Below are positions 1 to 6,191 of a stretch of DNA of 8,775 nucleotides, piece by piece (position 1 is the first letter of the stretch; each line of letters opens with the position of its first letter). The notes beneath the pieces were generated by a model, which saw only the letters and a list, made by a program, of their open reading frames with translations, had not been told where the DNA came from and did no database searches. The position numbers and the translations under genes are program-made. This DNA is from Pseudomonadota bacterium (GTDB lineage Bacteria > Pseudomonadota > Alphaproteobacteria > Rhizobiales > Methylopilaceae), in the NCBI GenBank assembly GCA_023389135.1, contig JAEWEX010000519.1, forward strand, positions 1 to 8,775. The letters are read 5' to 3'.

Positions 1-1
1 C

Positions 2-355
2 CATGCGCCCGGCGACACCATCCTTGCCCGCAACGAGGAGACCCAGCACTTCGTCTTCCTGATCGAGGGCCAGTGGACCGCCCGACGCTTCGTTGTGGGA
101 ACGGCCGATCCGCTGATCTGGACCGACACCAAGCCCGGAGCCTGGATTTCGGGCATCGCGGCGCTCGACGCCATCGCGCAGTCAGACGTGTTCGCCGACA
201 AGCAGACCCGCACGCTGGCCGTCCCGCGTGAAGCCTTCCTGAAGCTGCTTCCCACCGACCGCGCGCTTGCCATGGCGATCCTGCGCGACATCCACCTCTG
301 GTCCGAGCGCATCGACGTGCATTGCGCCCTGATCGCCGCACGGGGCATCGGCTGA
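2..355 (+). CDS. Cyclic nucleotide-binding-domain protein, 3' part only
   Basis: The 5' end lies outside the window; 117 residues plus the stop are visible. The segment opening HAPGDTILARNEETQHFVFLIEG matches the first strands of a CRP-type cNMP-binding beta-roll (PGDxI..., then FxxxEG), and AVPREAFLKLLPTDRALAMAILRDI resembles the end of the roll and the following helix. The usual phosphate-binding signature (FGExALL..RAATV) is not evident: the corresponding stretch reads GAWISGIAALDAIAQSDVFADK, so cAMP binding should not be assumed. The protein stops about 20 residues into the helix that in CRP/FNR regulators leads to the helix-turn-helix, and no DNA-binding domain follows in any forward frame. 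It may therefore act as a stand-alone sensor, or be a CRP-like regulator that lost its C-terminal domain. The last 34 bases overlap the MFS gene, which suggests co-transcription. Domain call fairly sure, role unknown. Confidence 0.7.
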   Translation, partial: HAPGDTILARNEETQHFVFLIEGQWTARRFVVGTADPLIWTDTKPGAWISGIAALDAIAQSDVFADKQTRTLAVPREAFLKLLPTDRALAMAILRDIHLWSERIDVHCALIAARGIG

Positions 356-1575
356 GCGCCCCCGCTCCTGCGCCCGCGGACGGCGTCGATTCGCGCTACG
401 CCTGGCGCAGGCTCGCGGTAGCCCTCGCCATCGGCACGCTCGCCGGCGTCGGCATGTGGTCCGTGGTGGTGGCGCTGCCCACCGTCCAGGCGGAGTTCGG
501 CGGCACCCGCGCCGGCGCGACGCTGCCATGGACGCTGGTGATGGCGGGCTTCGCCTCGGGCGGCATCGTGCTCGGCCGCATGGTCGACCGCGTGGGCATC
601 CTGCCGCCCGTGCTGGTGGGGGCCGCCTGCCTGCTGATCGGCTACGGCGGCGCCAGCATCGCGCCCGACATCTACCTGTTTTCCCTGGCGCACATCTTCA
701 TCGGCTTCGGCGGCTCGGCCGGCTTCGCGCCCATGATGGCCGACATGTCGCACTGGTTCGTGAGGCGGCGCGGCGTGGCCATCGCCATCGCCGCCTCGGG
801 AAACTATCTCGCGGGGGCGATCTGGCCGCCGCTGTTCCAGCAGATGATCGAGGGCGTCGGCTGGCGCCAGACCCATCTGACGGTCGGGCTGGTCGCAGCC
901 GGGCTGATCGTTCCGCTGAGCCTGCTGATGCGCCGCCGCGCACCCCACGCGGCCCCTGGCGGCTATGTACAGAAGGCGACAGGGCAGGGCGGGCTCGACC
1001 TGCCGCCCGGGGTGCTGCAGGGCCTCCTGATCGTCGCCGGCATCGCCTGCTGCGTCGCGATGTCCATGCCCCAGGTCCACATCGTCGCCTATTGCGGCGA
1101 CCTCGGCTACGGCGTCGCGCGCGGTGCGGAGATGCTGGCGCTGATGATGGCGGCGGGCATCGTCAGCCGTGTCGCCTCCGGCTGGATCGCAGACCGTATC
1201 GGCGGGCTGGCGACCCTGCTGCTCGGATCCGCGCTGCAGGCGGTGGCGCTCGCGCTCTATCTCGGTTTCGACAGCCTCGCGTCGCTTTACGTGATCTCCG
1301 CGCTGTTCGGGCTGTTCCAGGGGGGCATCGTGCCGAGCTACGCGGTCATCATCCGTGAATACTTCCCGCCGCACGAGGCCGGCAGGCGTGTCGGCCTCGT
1401 GGTGATGGCGACCATCTTCGGCATGGCGCTGGGCGGCTGGCTCTCCGGTCTGATCTTCGACCTGACCGGCTCCTATACCGCCGCCTTCCTCAACGGCGTC
1501 GGTTGGAACGCCGTCAACATGACCATCGTGTTCTGGCTCATCCTGCGCGCCAACCGGCGCGCGGCGACGGCCTGA
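322..1575 (+). CDS. Major facilitator superfamily (MFS) transporter
   Basis: An inner-membrane secondary transporter of 417 residues, the usual length for a 12-helix MFS protein. The first helix spans about residues 31-53. The MFS loop signature occurs twice, once per six-helix half: GRMVDRVG at residues 85-92 and GWIADRIGG at 287-295. A long hydrophilic loop at about 204-228 separates the halves. The segment PMMADMSHWFVRRRGVAIAIAASGN (about 137-161) resembles monocarboxylate- or oxalate/formate-type MFS members, but the substrate cannot be read from the sequence. The start is uncertain. TTG at 322 lies inside the preceding gene and has no clear ribosome site; CTG at 352 is possible; the first in-frame ATG (454) would remove most of helix 1 and is unlikely. 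The stop is four bases from the stop of the converging metallopeptidase gene. Confidence 0.88.
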   Translation: MRPDRRTGHRLSAPAPAPADGVDSRYAWRRLAVALAIGTLAGVGMWSVVVALPTVQAEFGGTRAGATLPWTLVMAGFASGGIVLGRMVDRVGILPPVLVGAACLLIGYGGASIAPDIYLFSLAHIFIGFGGSAGFAPMMADMSHWFVRRRGVAIAIAASGNYLAGAIWPPLFQQMIEGVGWRQTHLTVGLVAAGLIVPLSLLMRRRAPHAAPGGYVQKATGQGGLDLPPGVLQGLLIVAGIACCVAMSMPQVHIVAYCGDLGYGVARGAEMLALMMAAGIVSRVASGWIADRIGGLATLLLGSALQAVALALYLGFDSLASLYVISALFGLFQGGIVPSYAVIIREYFPPHEAGRRVGLVVMATIFGMALGGWLSGLIFDLTGSYTAAFLNGVGWNAVNMTIVFWLILRANRRAATA

Positions 1576-1579
1576 CGGC

Positions 1580-2470
1580 TCAAAGACTGTCGGCGGAGAA
1601 GGTGTCGCACTCCGACGAGCTGCCGCTCTGCAGTCCGGTGCGGAACCAGCGCACGCGCTGGGCCGACGAGCCGTGGGTGAAGCTGTCGGGCACCACCTGG
1701 CCCTGCGTCTGCTTCTGGATGCGGTCGTCGCCGATGGCGGTGGCCGCGTTCAGCGCTTCCTCTATGTCGCCTTCCTCCAGCACCTGGAACTTCCTTTCCG
1801 CGTGATGCGCCCAGACGCCGGCGAGGCAGTCCGCCTGCAACTCGGTGCGGACGGAAAGCTCGTTGGCCCTGGCGCCGCCGACGCGCTGCCGCTCGGCGTT
1901 CACCTCCGGCAGGATGCCGAGCAGGTTCTGGACATGGTGGCCGACCTCGTGGGCGATCACATAGGCTGCAGCGAAGTCGCCCGGCGCGCGAAAGCGTTGC
2001 GCCAGTTCCTCGAAGAACGAGGTGTCCAGATACACCCGCTTGTCGGGCGGGCAGTAGAACGGGCCCATGGCCGCCTGGCCGAGGCCGCAGGCCGACTGCG
2101 TCGCGCCGCGGAACAGCACCAGCCGCGGCTCCTCGTAGGTGCGCCCGCTCTGCTGGAAGAGCTGGTTCCAGACATCCTCGCTTGAGCCGAGCACCGAAGC
2201 CACGAACTGCCCGGTCTGGTCATCGGGCGTGCCGGGCTGGACCTGCGGGCTCTGCTGCTGGGTCAGTGATCCGCCGCCGCCGGACATCATTTCGGCGCCG
2301 CCGATCAGGATGCGGGGGTCGATGCCGAGCGCATAGCCGATGATGCCGAGCACCAGGATCGTCCCGATGCCAAGGCCGCCGCCGCGCCCGCCGCCCGGGA
2401 TGCGGAAGCCGCCGCCTGCAGAACGGCGATCCTCCACGTTGGAGCTTCGCCTGAGATCACCCCACCGCAT
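1580..2470 (-). CDS. ypfJ: YpfJ-type neutral zinc metallopeptidase, membrane-anchored
   Basis: Encodes 296 residues, normal for the putative neutral zinc metallopeptidase family (YpfJ-like). In order: a charged N-terminus (MRWGDLRRSSNVEDRR), a Gly-rich stretch, one membrane helix at about 35-51, a Gly/Gln/Pro-rich linker at about 62-86, then the catalytic region. The zinc motif HEVGH is at residues 174-178, and ELQADC (210-215) supplies a likely third ligand, E210. With a single N-terminal anchor the catalytic part probably faces the periplasm. Cysteines at 128 and 140 flank GLGQAAMGPFY, and the segment ending CPPDKRVYLDTSFF is typical of the family. The ATG at 2470 is preferred over an upstream in-frame start at 2668 because a GGAGG site sits nine bases ahead of it, the protein then matches family length, and the extra 66 residues are low-complexity and would run into the neighbouring gene. 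Its natural substrate is not known. Confidence 0.92.
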   Translation of the reverse strand: MRWGDLRRSSNVEDRRSAGGGFRIPGGGRGGGLGIGTILVLGIIGYALGIDPRILIGGAEMMSGGGGSLTQQQSPQVQPGTPDDQTGQFVASVLGSSEDVWNQLFQQSGRTYEEPRLVLFRGATQSACGLGQAAMGPFYCPPDKRVYLDTSFFEELAQRFRAPGDFAAAYVIAHEVGHHVQNLLGILPEVNAERQRVGGARANELSVRTELQADCLAGVWAHHAERKFQVLEEGDIEEALNAATAIGDDRIQKQTQGQVVPDSFTHGSSAQRVRWFRTGLQSGSSSECDTFSADSL

Positions 2471-2650
2471 TGCCGTCCGCCTCCGAAAGCGCGTTTCCAC
2501 CGCGACACTAGCAGGTTGGCGGATGCCAGAGGAAGCGGATGCGGCGGCTTCGCCGGCCGGTCCGGCCACGGCAGCGCTTCGGCGGCAGGAACTTGCGGCG
2601 CCGCGCTCGCCGGCGTGTTCATACTCCCGGATCCGCGCTAATTGAACGGC
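2471..2650. promoter_or_regulatory. Divergent intergenic region, metallopeptidase / uracil-DNA glycosylase
   Basis: A 180-base gap between two divergently transcribed genes, so it should hold a promoter for each. I do not see convincing -35/-10 pairs. The best minus-strand -10 candidate is CTAGTG (2506-2511), without a clear -35. Short frames here are low-complexity Ala/Arg/Pro translations with no family resemblance, so I call no gene. Promoter content is inferred from gene orientation only. Confidence 0.35.
2480..2484 (-). promoter_or_regulatory. Ribosome binding site of the zinc metallopeptidase gene
   Basis: Read on the minus strand the bases are GGAGG, nine bases before the ATG at 2470. 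This decides the start against the longer in-frame extension to 2668, which has no comparable site. Confidence 0.6.
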
Positions 2651-3460
2651 ATGTCCGGCGCCGACCACATCGAGATGACCCGCACCGAGGCCGAGCGGCT
2701 GCTCGCCTGGTATGCGGCCGCCGGCGTCGACGTTGCGGTCGGCGAAGACGGCCGCGACCGTTTCGCCGAGGCCGCCGCGCCGCGGCAGCCGCCGGCCGGC
2801 CCGTCACCTGGACCCGCCGCCCCGCCGGTGCTGTCGCAGGCTGCGCTGGCGGCCCCCGCCGAGGAGGCGGTCATTGCCGCCCGGGAGGCTGCGCGGACAG
2901 CCGCGACGCTGGATGCGCTGCACGAGATCCTCGCCGGCTTCGACGGCTGCGCGTTGAAGGCCACCGCCACCCGGCTCGTTTTCGCCGACGGCAACCCGCA
3001 GGCGCGCCTGATGCTGATCGGCGAGGCGCCGGGCCGCGACGAGGACCGCGAGGGACGGCCATTCGTCGGCCGCTCCGGCCAGCTTCTGGACCGCATGCTG
3101 GCGGCCATCGGGCTCGACCGCACCGGCGCCTACATCGCCAATGTGGTGCCGTGGCGGCCTCCCGGAAACCGCACCCCGACACCGGCGGAAAGCGAGATCT
3201 GCCTGCCCTTCATCCGCCGCCAGATCGAGCTGGCCGACCCGGATGTCCTCGTCTTCCTCGGCGGCTCGGCGGCACAGCAGCTGCTGCGGACCTCGGAGGG
3301 TATTCTCAGGCTGCGCGGACGCTGGCGCGATTTCGACACCGGCAAGCGCACCGTGCGCGCGATCGCCACGCTGCATCCCGCATTCCTGCTGCGCAGCCCG
3401 ATCCAGAAGCGGCTGGCGTGGCGCGACTTCCGCGCCATCGCCAGGGCGCTCGGCATCTGA
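2651..3460 (+). CDS. Family 4 uracil-DNA glycosylase, incomplete Fe-S ligand set
   Basis: Predicted to excise uracil from DNA in base-excision repair. Encodes 269 residues: an N-terminal extension of about 85 residues with an Ala/Pro-rich stretch (41-70), then the glycosylase fold. Motif A is GEAPGRDED (124-132), followed by GRPFVGRSGQLLDRML; the last motif is HPAFLLRSP (242-250). These fit family 4 (thermostable-type) enzymes; the KRRIH insert of UdgX is absent. Family 4 enzymes normally hold a 4Fe-4S cluster with four cysteines (C-X2-C, then C-X14-17-C). Here the equivalents are F97, C100, W168 and C184, so two ligands are replaced. The spacing is otherwise kept (F97-X2-C100, W168-X15-C184). 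ATG 2651 is chosen over an in-frame TTG at 2642; ATG 2675 is also possible, and none has a strong ribosome site. The gene converges on the epimerase with 46 bases between stops. Confidence 0.9.
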   Translation: MSGADHIEMTRTEAERLLAWYAAAGVDVAVGEDGRDRFAEAAAPRQPPAGPSPGPAAPPVLSQAALAAPAEEAVIAAREAARTAATLDALHEILAGFDGCALKATATRLVFADGNPQARLMLIGEAPGRDEDREGRPFVGRSGQLLDRMLAAIGLDRTGAYIANVVPWRPPGNRTPTPAESEICLPFIRRQIELADPDVLVFLGGSAAQQLLRTSEGILRLRGRWRDFDTGKRTVRAIATLHPAFLLRSPIQKRLAWRDFRAIARALGI

Positions 3461-3506
3461 TCAGGCCACCTTGGCTTCGCCGCCGGATCGGGCCGCGCGC
3501 AGGCGA

Positions 3507-4511
3507 TCAGACACGATAGAAATCCCGGTACCAGGCGACGAAGCGCGCCACGCCTTCCTCCACCGCGACCTTCGGCGCATAGCCGGTTTCGGCCGCGAAG
3601 GCGGAGATGTCGGCATGGGTCGCCGTCACGTCGCCCGGCTGCATGGGCAGGAATTCCAGCCTCGCCGCTCGGCCGAGCGCGGCTTCGAGCGCGGTGACGT
3701 ACTCCATGAGCGGGATGGGCCGGCCGCAGCCGATGTTGTGGATGCGGAACGGCGCCGAGGAGCGCGACGGGTCGCCGTCATCGACGCCTGCCGGATCGGG
3801 CGCCGGCGGCCGGTCGAGCGCCAGCAGCACGCCGTCGACGATGTCGTCCACATAGGTGAAGTCCCGCTCCATGCGGCCCTCGTTGAAGATCGGGACGGGC
3901 TCGCCGTCCAGGATCTTCCGGGTGAACAGGAACAGCGCCATGTCGGGCCGGCCCCACGGACCGTAGACGGTGAAGAACCGCAGGCCCGTGGCGGGGATGG
4001 CGAACAGGGCGGAATAGCTGTGCGCCATCAGCTCGTTGGCCCGCTTGGTCGCCGCATAGAGCGACACCGGATGAGAGGCCGGGCGGTCGGGCCGGAACGG
4101 GCGCTGCGGGTCCTCGCCATAGACCGAGCTGGTGGAGGCGAACACCAGGTGCCGCACCGGATGGGCGCGCGCCGCCTCCAGCACCGACAGGAAGCCGGTG
4201 ATGTTGGCGTCAACATACGAGAACGGCTCGTCCAGCGAGTGTCTTACGCCGGCCTGGGCGGCGAGATGGACCACGGCGTCGAAGCGCTCGGCGGCGAACA
4301 GCGACATGATCGACACCGGTTCGGCAATGTCGATCTGCCGGAAGGCGAACCCGTTGCGGCCGTCGAACCGGGCGAGGCGGGCGCGCTTCAGCGCCACGTC
4401 GTAATAGGGCGTCAGGGCGTCGAGCCCCACCACCTCGTCGCCGCGGTCGAGCAGCGCGCGCGCAACATGGAAGCCGATGAAGCCGGCGGCGCCGGTGACC
4501 AGGACTTTCAT
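3507..4511 (-). CDS. NAD-dependent epimerase, probably UDP-glucuronate 4-epimerase (LspL-like)
   Basis: A 334-residue extended short-chain dehydrogenase/reductase, a typical length for cytoplasmic sugar-nucleotide epimerases. The NAD-binding Rossmann motif is GAAGFIG (7-13), followed by LDALTPYYDVALKRARL (30-46). The active-site serine/threonine lies in STSSVYG (126-132) and the catalytic YxxxK is Y152/K156 in LYAATKRANELMAHSYS. RFFTVYGPWGRPDMALFLFTRKIL (178-201) and RDFTYVDDIVDGV (216-228) are characteristic of the UDP-glucuronate 4-epimerase branch, which makes UDP-galacturonate for lipopolysaccharide or capsule. UDP-glucose 4-epimerase and dTDP-glucose dehydratase fit less well, but the exact substrate is an inference. 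No other polysaccharide genes are visible nearby, so it looks like a single-gene unit facing the cydA control region. A weak AGGCGAG site lies about eight bases before the ATG at 4511. Confidence 0.88.
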   Translation of the reverse strand: MKVLVTGAAGFIGFHVARALLDRGDEVVGLDALTPYYDVALKRARLARFDGRNGFAFRQIDIAEPVSIMSLFAAERFDAVVHLAAQAGVRHSLDEPFSYVDANITGFLSVLEAARAHPVRHLVFASTSSVYGEDPQRPFRPDRPASHPVSLYAATKRANELMAHSYSALFAIPATGLRFFTVYGPWGRPDMALFLFTRKILDGEPVPIFNEGRMERDFTYVDDIVDGVLLALDRPPAPDPAGVDDGDPSRSSAPFRIHNIGCGRPIPLMEYVTALEAALGRAARLEFLPMQPGDVTATHADISAFAAETGYAPKVAVEEGVARFVAWYRDFYRV

Positions 4512-4580
4512 GACACGCGCTCGCCTCGGGCCGGGATGGATGCGCGAGGCTTAGCGGTGGCGGCCGGCATCGGCAATGTC

Positions 4581-4614
4581 CCGGACACCGGCCGACAGGC
4601 TCCGACATGTCCGG
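4581..4614. repeat. Inverted repeat CCGGACA...TGTCCGG enclosing direct CCGACA repeats
   Basis: CCGGACA (4581-4587) and TGTCCGG (4608-4614) form perfect 7-base arms around a 20-base centre. Inside are two direct CCGACA copies (4592-4597 and 4602-4607), exactly ten bases, about one helical turn, apart. The second copy adjoins TGTC, giving the 8-base palindrome GACATGTC. The site is between the divergent epimerase and cydA starts, so it could be an operator. The region is GC-rich and chance pairing is a real alternative. Confidence 0.4.
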
Positions 4615-4618
4615 CCGC

Positions 4619-4633
4619 GAGGCATTGTGCCTC
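4619..4633. repeat. Perfect palindrome GAGGCA-TTG-TGCCTC
   Basis: Perfect 6-base arms around a 3-base centre, about 120 bases ahead of the cydA start and directly after the preceding inverted repeat. The compact odd-centred form resembles a dimeric repressor or activator site. I do not recognise it as a known motif; it is not an FNR box (TTGAT-N4-ATCAA). Confidence 0.4.
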
Positions 4634-4663
4634 ACAGCGGCATTTCGCCCTGCGGCGGGTGCG

Positions 4664-4680
4664 CGCAACCGCTCGTTGCG
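4664..4680. repeat. Palindrome CGCAAC-N5-GTTGCG
   Basis: Perfect 6-base arms (4664-4669 and 4675-4680) around CGCTC, upstream of the cydA leader hairpin. It could be a transcription-factor site or part of the leader RNA, depending on where transcription starts, which I cannot tell. No known factor assigned. Confidence 0.35.
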
Positions 4681-4704
4681 GCGCTTGATAGAGACCGCCA
4701 AAGG

Positions 4705-4737
4705 GATCACGCTCCTGTTACGGTCAGGGTTGTGATC
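4705..4737 (+). promoter_or_regulatory. Leader hairpin directly upstream of the cydA ribosome site
   Basis: A 33-base dyad. GATCAC (4705-4710) pairs with GTGATC (4732-4737), and CCTG (4714-4717) with CAGG (4725-4728), around the 7-base loop TTACGGT. The three positions between the two helices are G-U, C/U mismatch and U-G in RNA, so the stem is almost continuous at 13 pairs. It ends three bases before the GAGGAGG ribosome site. In RNA it could influence cydA translation or stability; in DNA it could be an operator. No T-run follows, so it is not a classical terminator. The structure is seen; the role is inferred. Confidence 0.5.
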
Positions 4738-4740
4738 GTC

Positions 4741-4747
4741 GAGGAGG
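4741..4747 (+). promoter_or_regulatory. Strong ribosome binding site of cydA
   Basis: GAGGAGG, seven bases before the ATG at 4755: near-ideal match and spacing. It fixes the start of cydA and indicates efficient translation unless the adjoining hairpin interferes. Confidence 0.75.
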
Positions 4748-4754
4748 CCTTGCG

Positions 4755-6188
4755 ATGGATTTCGATCCGGTGATGCTCGCCCGCATCCAGTTCGCGTTCA
4801 CCGTCTCTTTCCACATCATCTTCCCGGCCTTCACCATCGGGCTGTCGGCCTACATCGCGGTGCTGCTGCTGCTGTGGACGCGCACCGGGGCCGAGCGCTT
4901 CCACCGGCTGGCGCGGTTCTGGACCAAGATCTTCGCCGTGTCCTTTGCCATGGGCGTGGTCTCGGGCATCGTGCTGTCCTACCAGTTCGGCACCAACTGG
5001 AGCCGCTTCTCCGAAGCGTCGGGCAACGTCATCGGGCCGCTGATCGGCTACGAGGTTCTGACGGCGTTCTTCCTGGAGGCGACGTTCCTGGGGATCATGC
5101 TGTTCGGCTGGCAGCGTGTGCCGTCCTGGCTGCACGTCACCTCCGCCTGCTGCGTGGCGGTCGGAACCGCGATCTCGGGCTTCTGGATCCTGGCGGCCAA
5201 CAGCTGGATGCACACCCCCGCCGGCCACGAGGTGATCGACGGCATCGCCTATCCGGTGAACTGGTTCGAGATCATCTTCAACCCGAGCTTCCCCTACCGC
5301 TTCGCCCACATGATGACGGCGGCCTACCTGACCACCGCCATGGTGGTTCTGGCAGTCGGCGCGCGCTACCTGCTGGGCCGCCGCTTCGTCGAGGAGGGGC
5401 GCACCATGGTGCTGATGGCGGTGGGGATGATCTTCGTCACCGCGCCGCTGCAGCTGTTCATCGGCGACCAGCACGGGCTCAACACGCTGGAGCACCAGCC
5501 GGTCAAGGTGGCGGCCATGGAGGCCCACTGGGACGGGTCCAAGCCCGGCGCGCTGGTGCTGTTCGCGATCCCCGACGAGGCGGCGGAGGAAAACCGCTTC
5601 GAGATCGCGATCCCCAACGCCGCCAGCCTGATCCTGCGCCACGACCCGCAGGGCCTGTTTCCCGGCCTCAAGGAATTCGCGCCCGAGGACCGGCCGCCGC
5701 TGCTGCCGGTGTTCTTCGGCTTCCGGATCATGGTGGGCATCGGCCTGTTCATGATCGCGACCGGCCTCGCCGGCGCCGTGCTGTGGTGGCGCGGGCGGCT
5801 GTTCGAGGCGCCGTGGTTCCTGCGCGTCGCGTCGTGGTCCTGGCCGCTCGGCTTCATCGCGATCCTGGCCGGCTGGATCGTCACCGAGACCGGACGCCAG
5901 CCCTGGATCATCTATGGGATACAGCGCACCGCGGACGCGACCTCGCCGGTGATCGGCGCCAGCATCGCCGTCACGCTGGTGCTGTTCGTGGTGATCTACT
6001 CGATCGTGTTCTCCATGGGCATCTACTACATCAACCGCCTGATCGCGCGGGGGCCGCAGGGCGAGGCGGCCGCGCCGCCGAGCCACGGCGTGCCCAACCG
6101 GCCCATGTCCGCGGCGGAGGACGCCAATCGCGAGGCCACCGGCGGCAAGGGGCCGCCGAGCGACGGCCAGCTGGTTCCGGGGAGCTGA
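4755..6188 (+). CDS. cydA: Cytochrome bd-type ubiquinol oxidase subunit I (CIO type)
   Basis: The haem-bearing inner-membrane subunit that oxidises ubiquinol and reduces oxygen to water. Encodes 477 residues. Against remembered E. coli CydA numbering the key positions are kept: haem ligands H20 (H19), H185 (H186) and M326 (M393); proton-path and haem residues E100 and E108 (E99, E107); Q-loop K251 and E256 (K252, E257); R324 (R391); and W374, E378, R381 in the block ending GRQPW (W441, E445, R448). The offset shifts from +1 to -67 across the Q loop, so this loop is about 68 residues shorter than in E. coli, the hallmark of cyanide-insensitive (CIO/CioA) oxidases. Cyanide resistance itself is inferred. 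After the last helix comes a polar Pro/Gly-rich tail (about 431-477), probably cytoplasmic and of unknown use. cydB follows after three bases. Confidence 0.96.
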   Translation: MDFDPVMLARIQFAFTVSFHIIFPAFTIGLSAYIAVLLLLWTRTGAERFHRLARFWTKIFAVSFAMGVVSGIVLSYQFGTNWSRFSEASGNVIGPLIGYEVLTAFFLEATFLGIMLFGWQRVPSWLHVTSACCVAVGTAISGFWILAANSWMHTPAGHEVIDGIAYPVNWFEIIFNPSFPYRFAHMMTAAYLTTAMVVLAVGARYLLGRRFVEEGRTMVLMAVGMIFVTAPLQLFIGDQHGLNTLEHQPVKVAAMEAHWDGSKPGALVLFAIPDEAAEENRFEIAIPNAASLILRHDPQGLFPGLKEFAPEDRPPLLPVFFGFRIMVGIGLFMIATGLAGAVLWWRGRLFEAPWFLRVASWSWPLGFIAILAGWIVTETGRQPWIIYGIQRTADATSPVIGASIAVTLVLFVVIYSIVFSMGIYYINRLIARGPQGEAAAPPSHGVPNRPMSAAEDANREATGGKGPPSDGQLVPGS

Positions 6189-6191
6189 GCC

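Noticed and set aside
2471..2668. 66-residue N-terminal extension of the zinc metallopeptidase
   Set aside because: Low-complexity sequence without a ribosome site, overlapping the start of the glycosylase gene. The internal ATG at 2470 has GGAGG and gives the family's length.
3461..3506. Possible bidirectional terminator between the glycosylase and epimerase genes
   Set aside because: Only a weak GCCA-CCT-TGGC stem is present, with no T-run on either strand; not enough to call.
3141..4688. Forward open frame (515 codons) across the end of the glycosylase and opposite the epimerase
   Set aside because: It overlaps two recognisable genes, and its translation shows no domain and has the composition of a GC-driven shadow.
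4685..4710. TTGATA followed by GATCAC as an FNR-type box or a -35/-10 promoter
   Set aside because: The two parts are too far apart for TTGAT-N4-ATCAA, and the hexamer at 17-base spacing (CACGCT) does not look like a -10 element.
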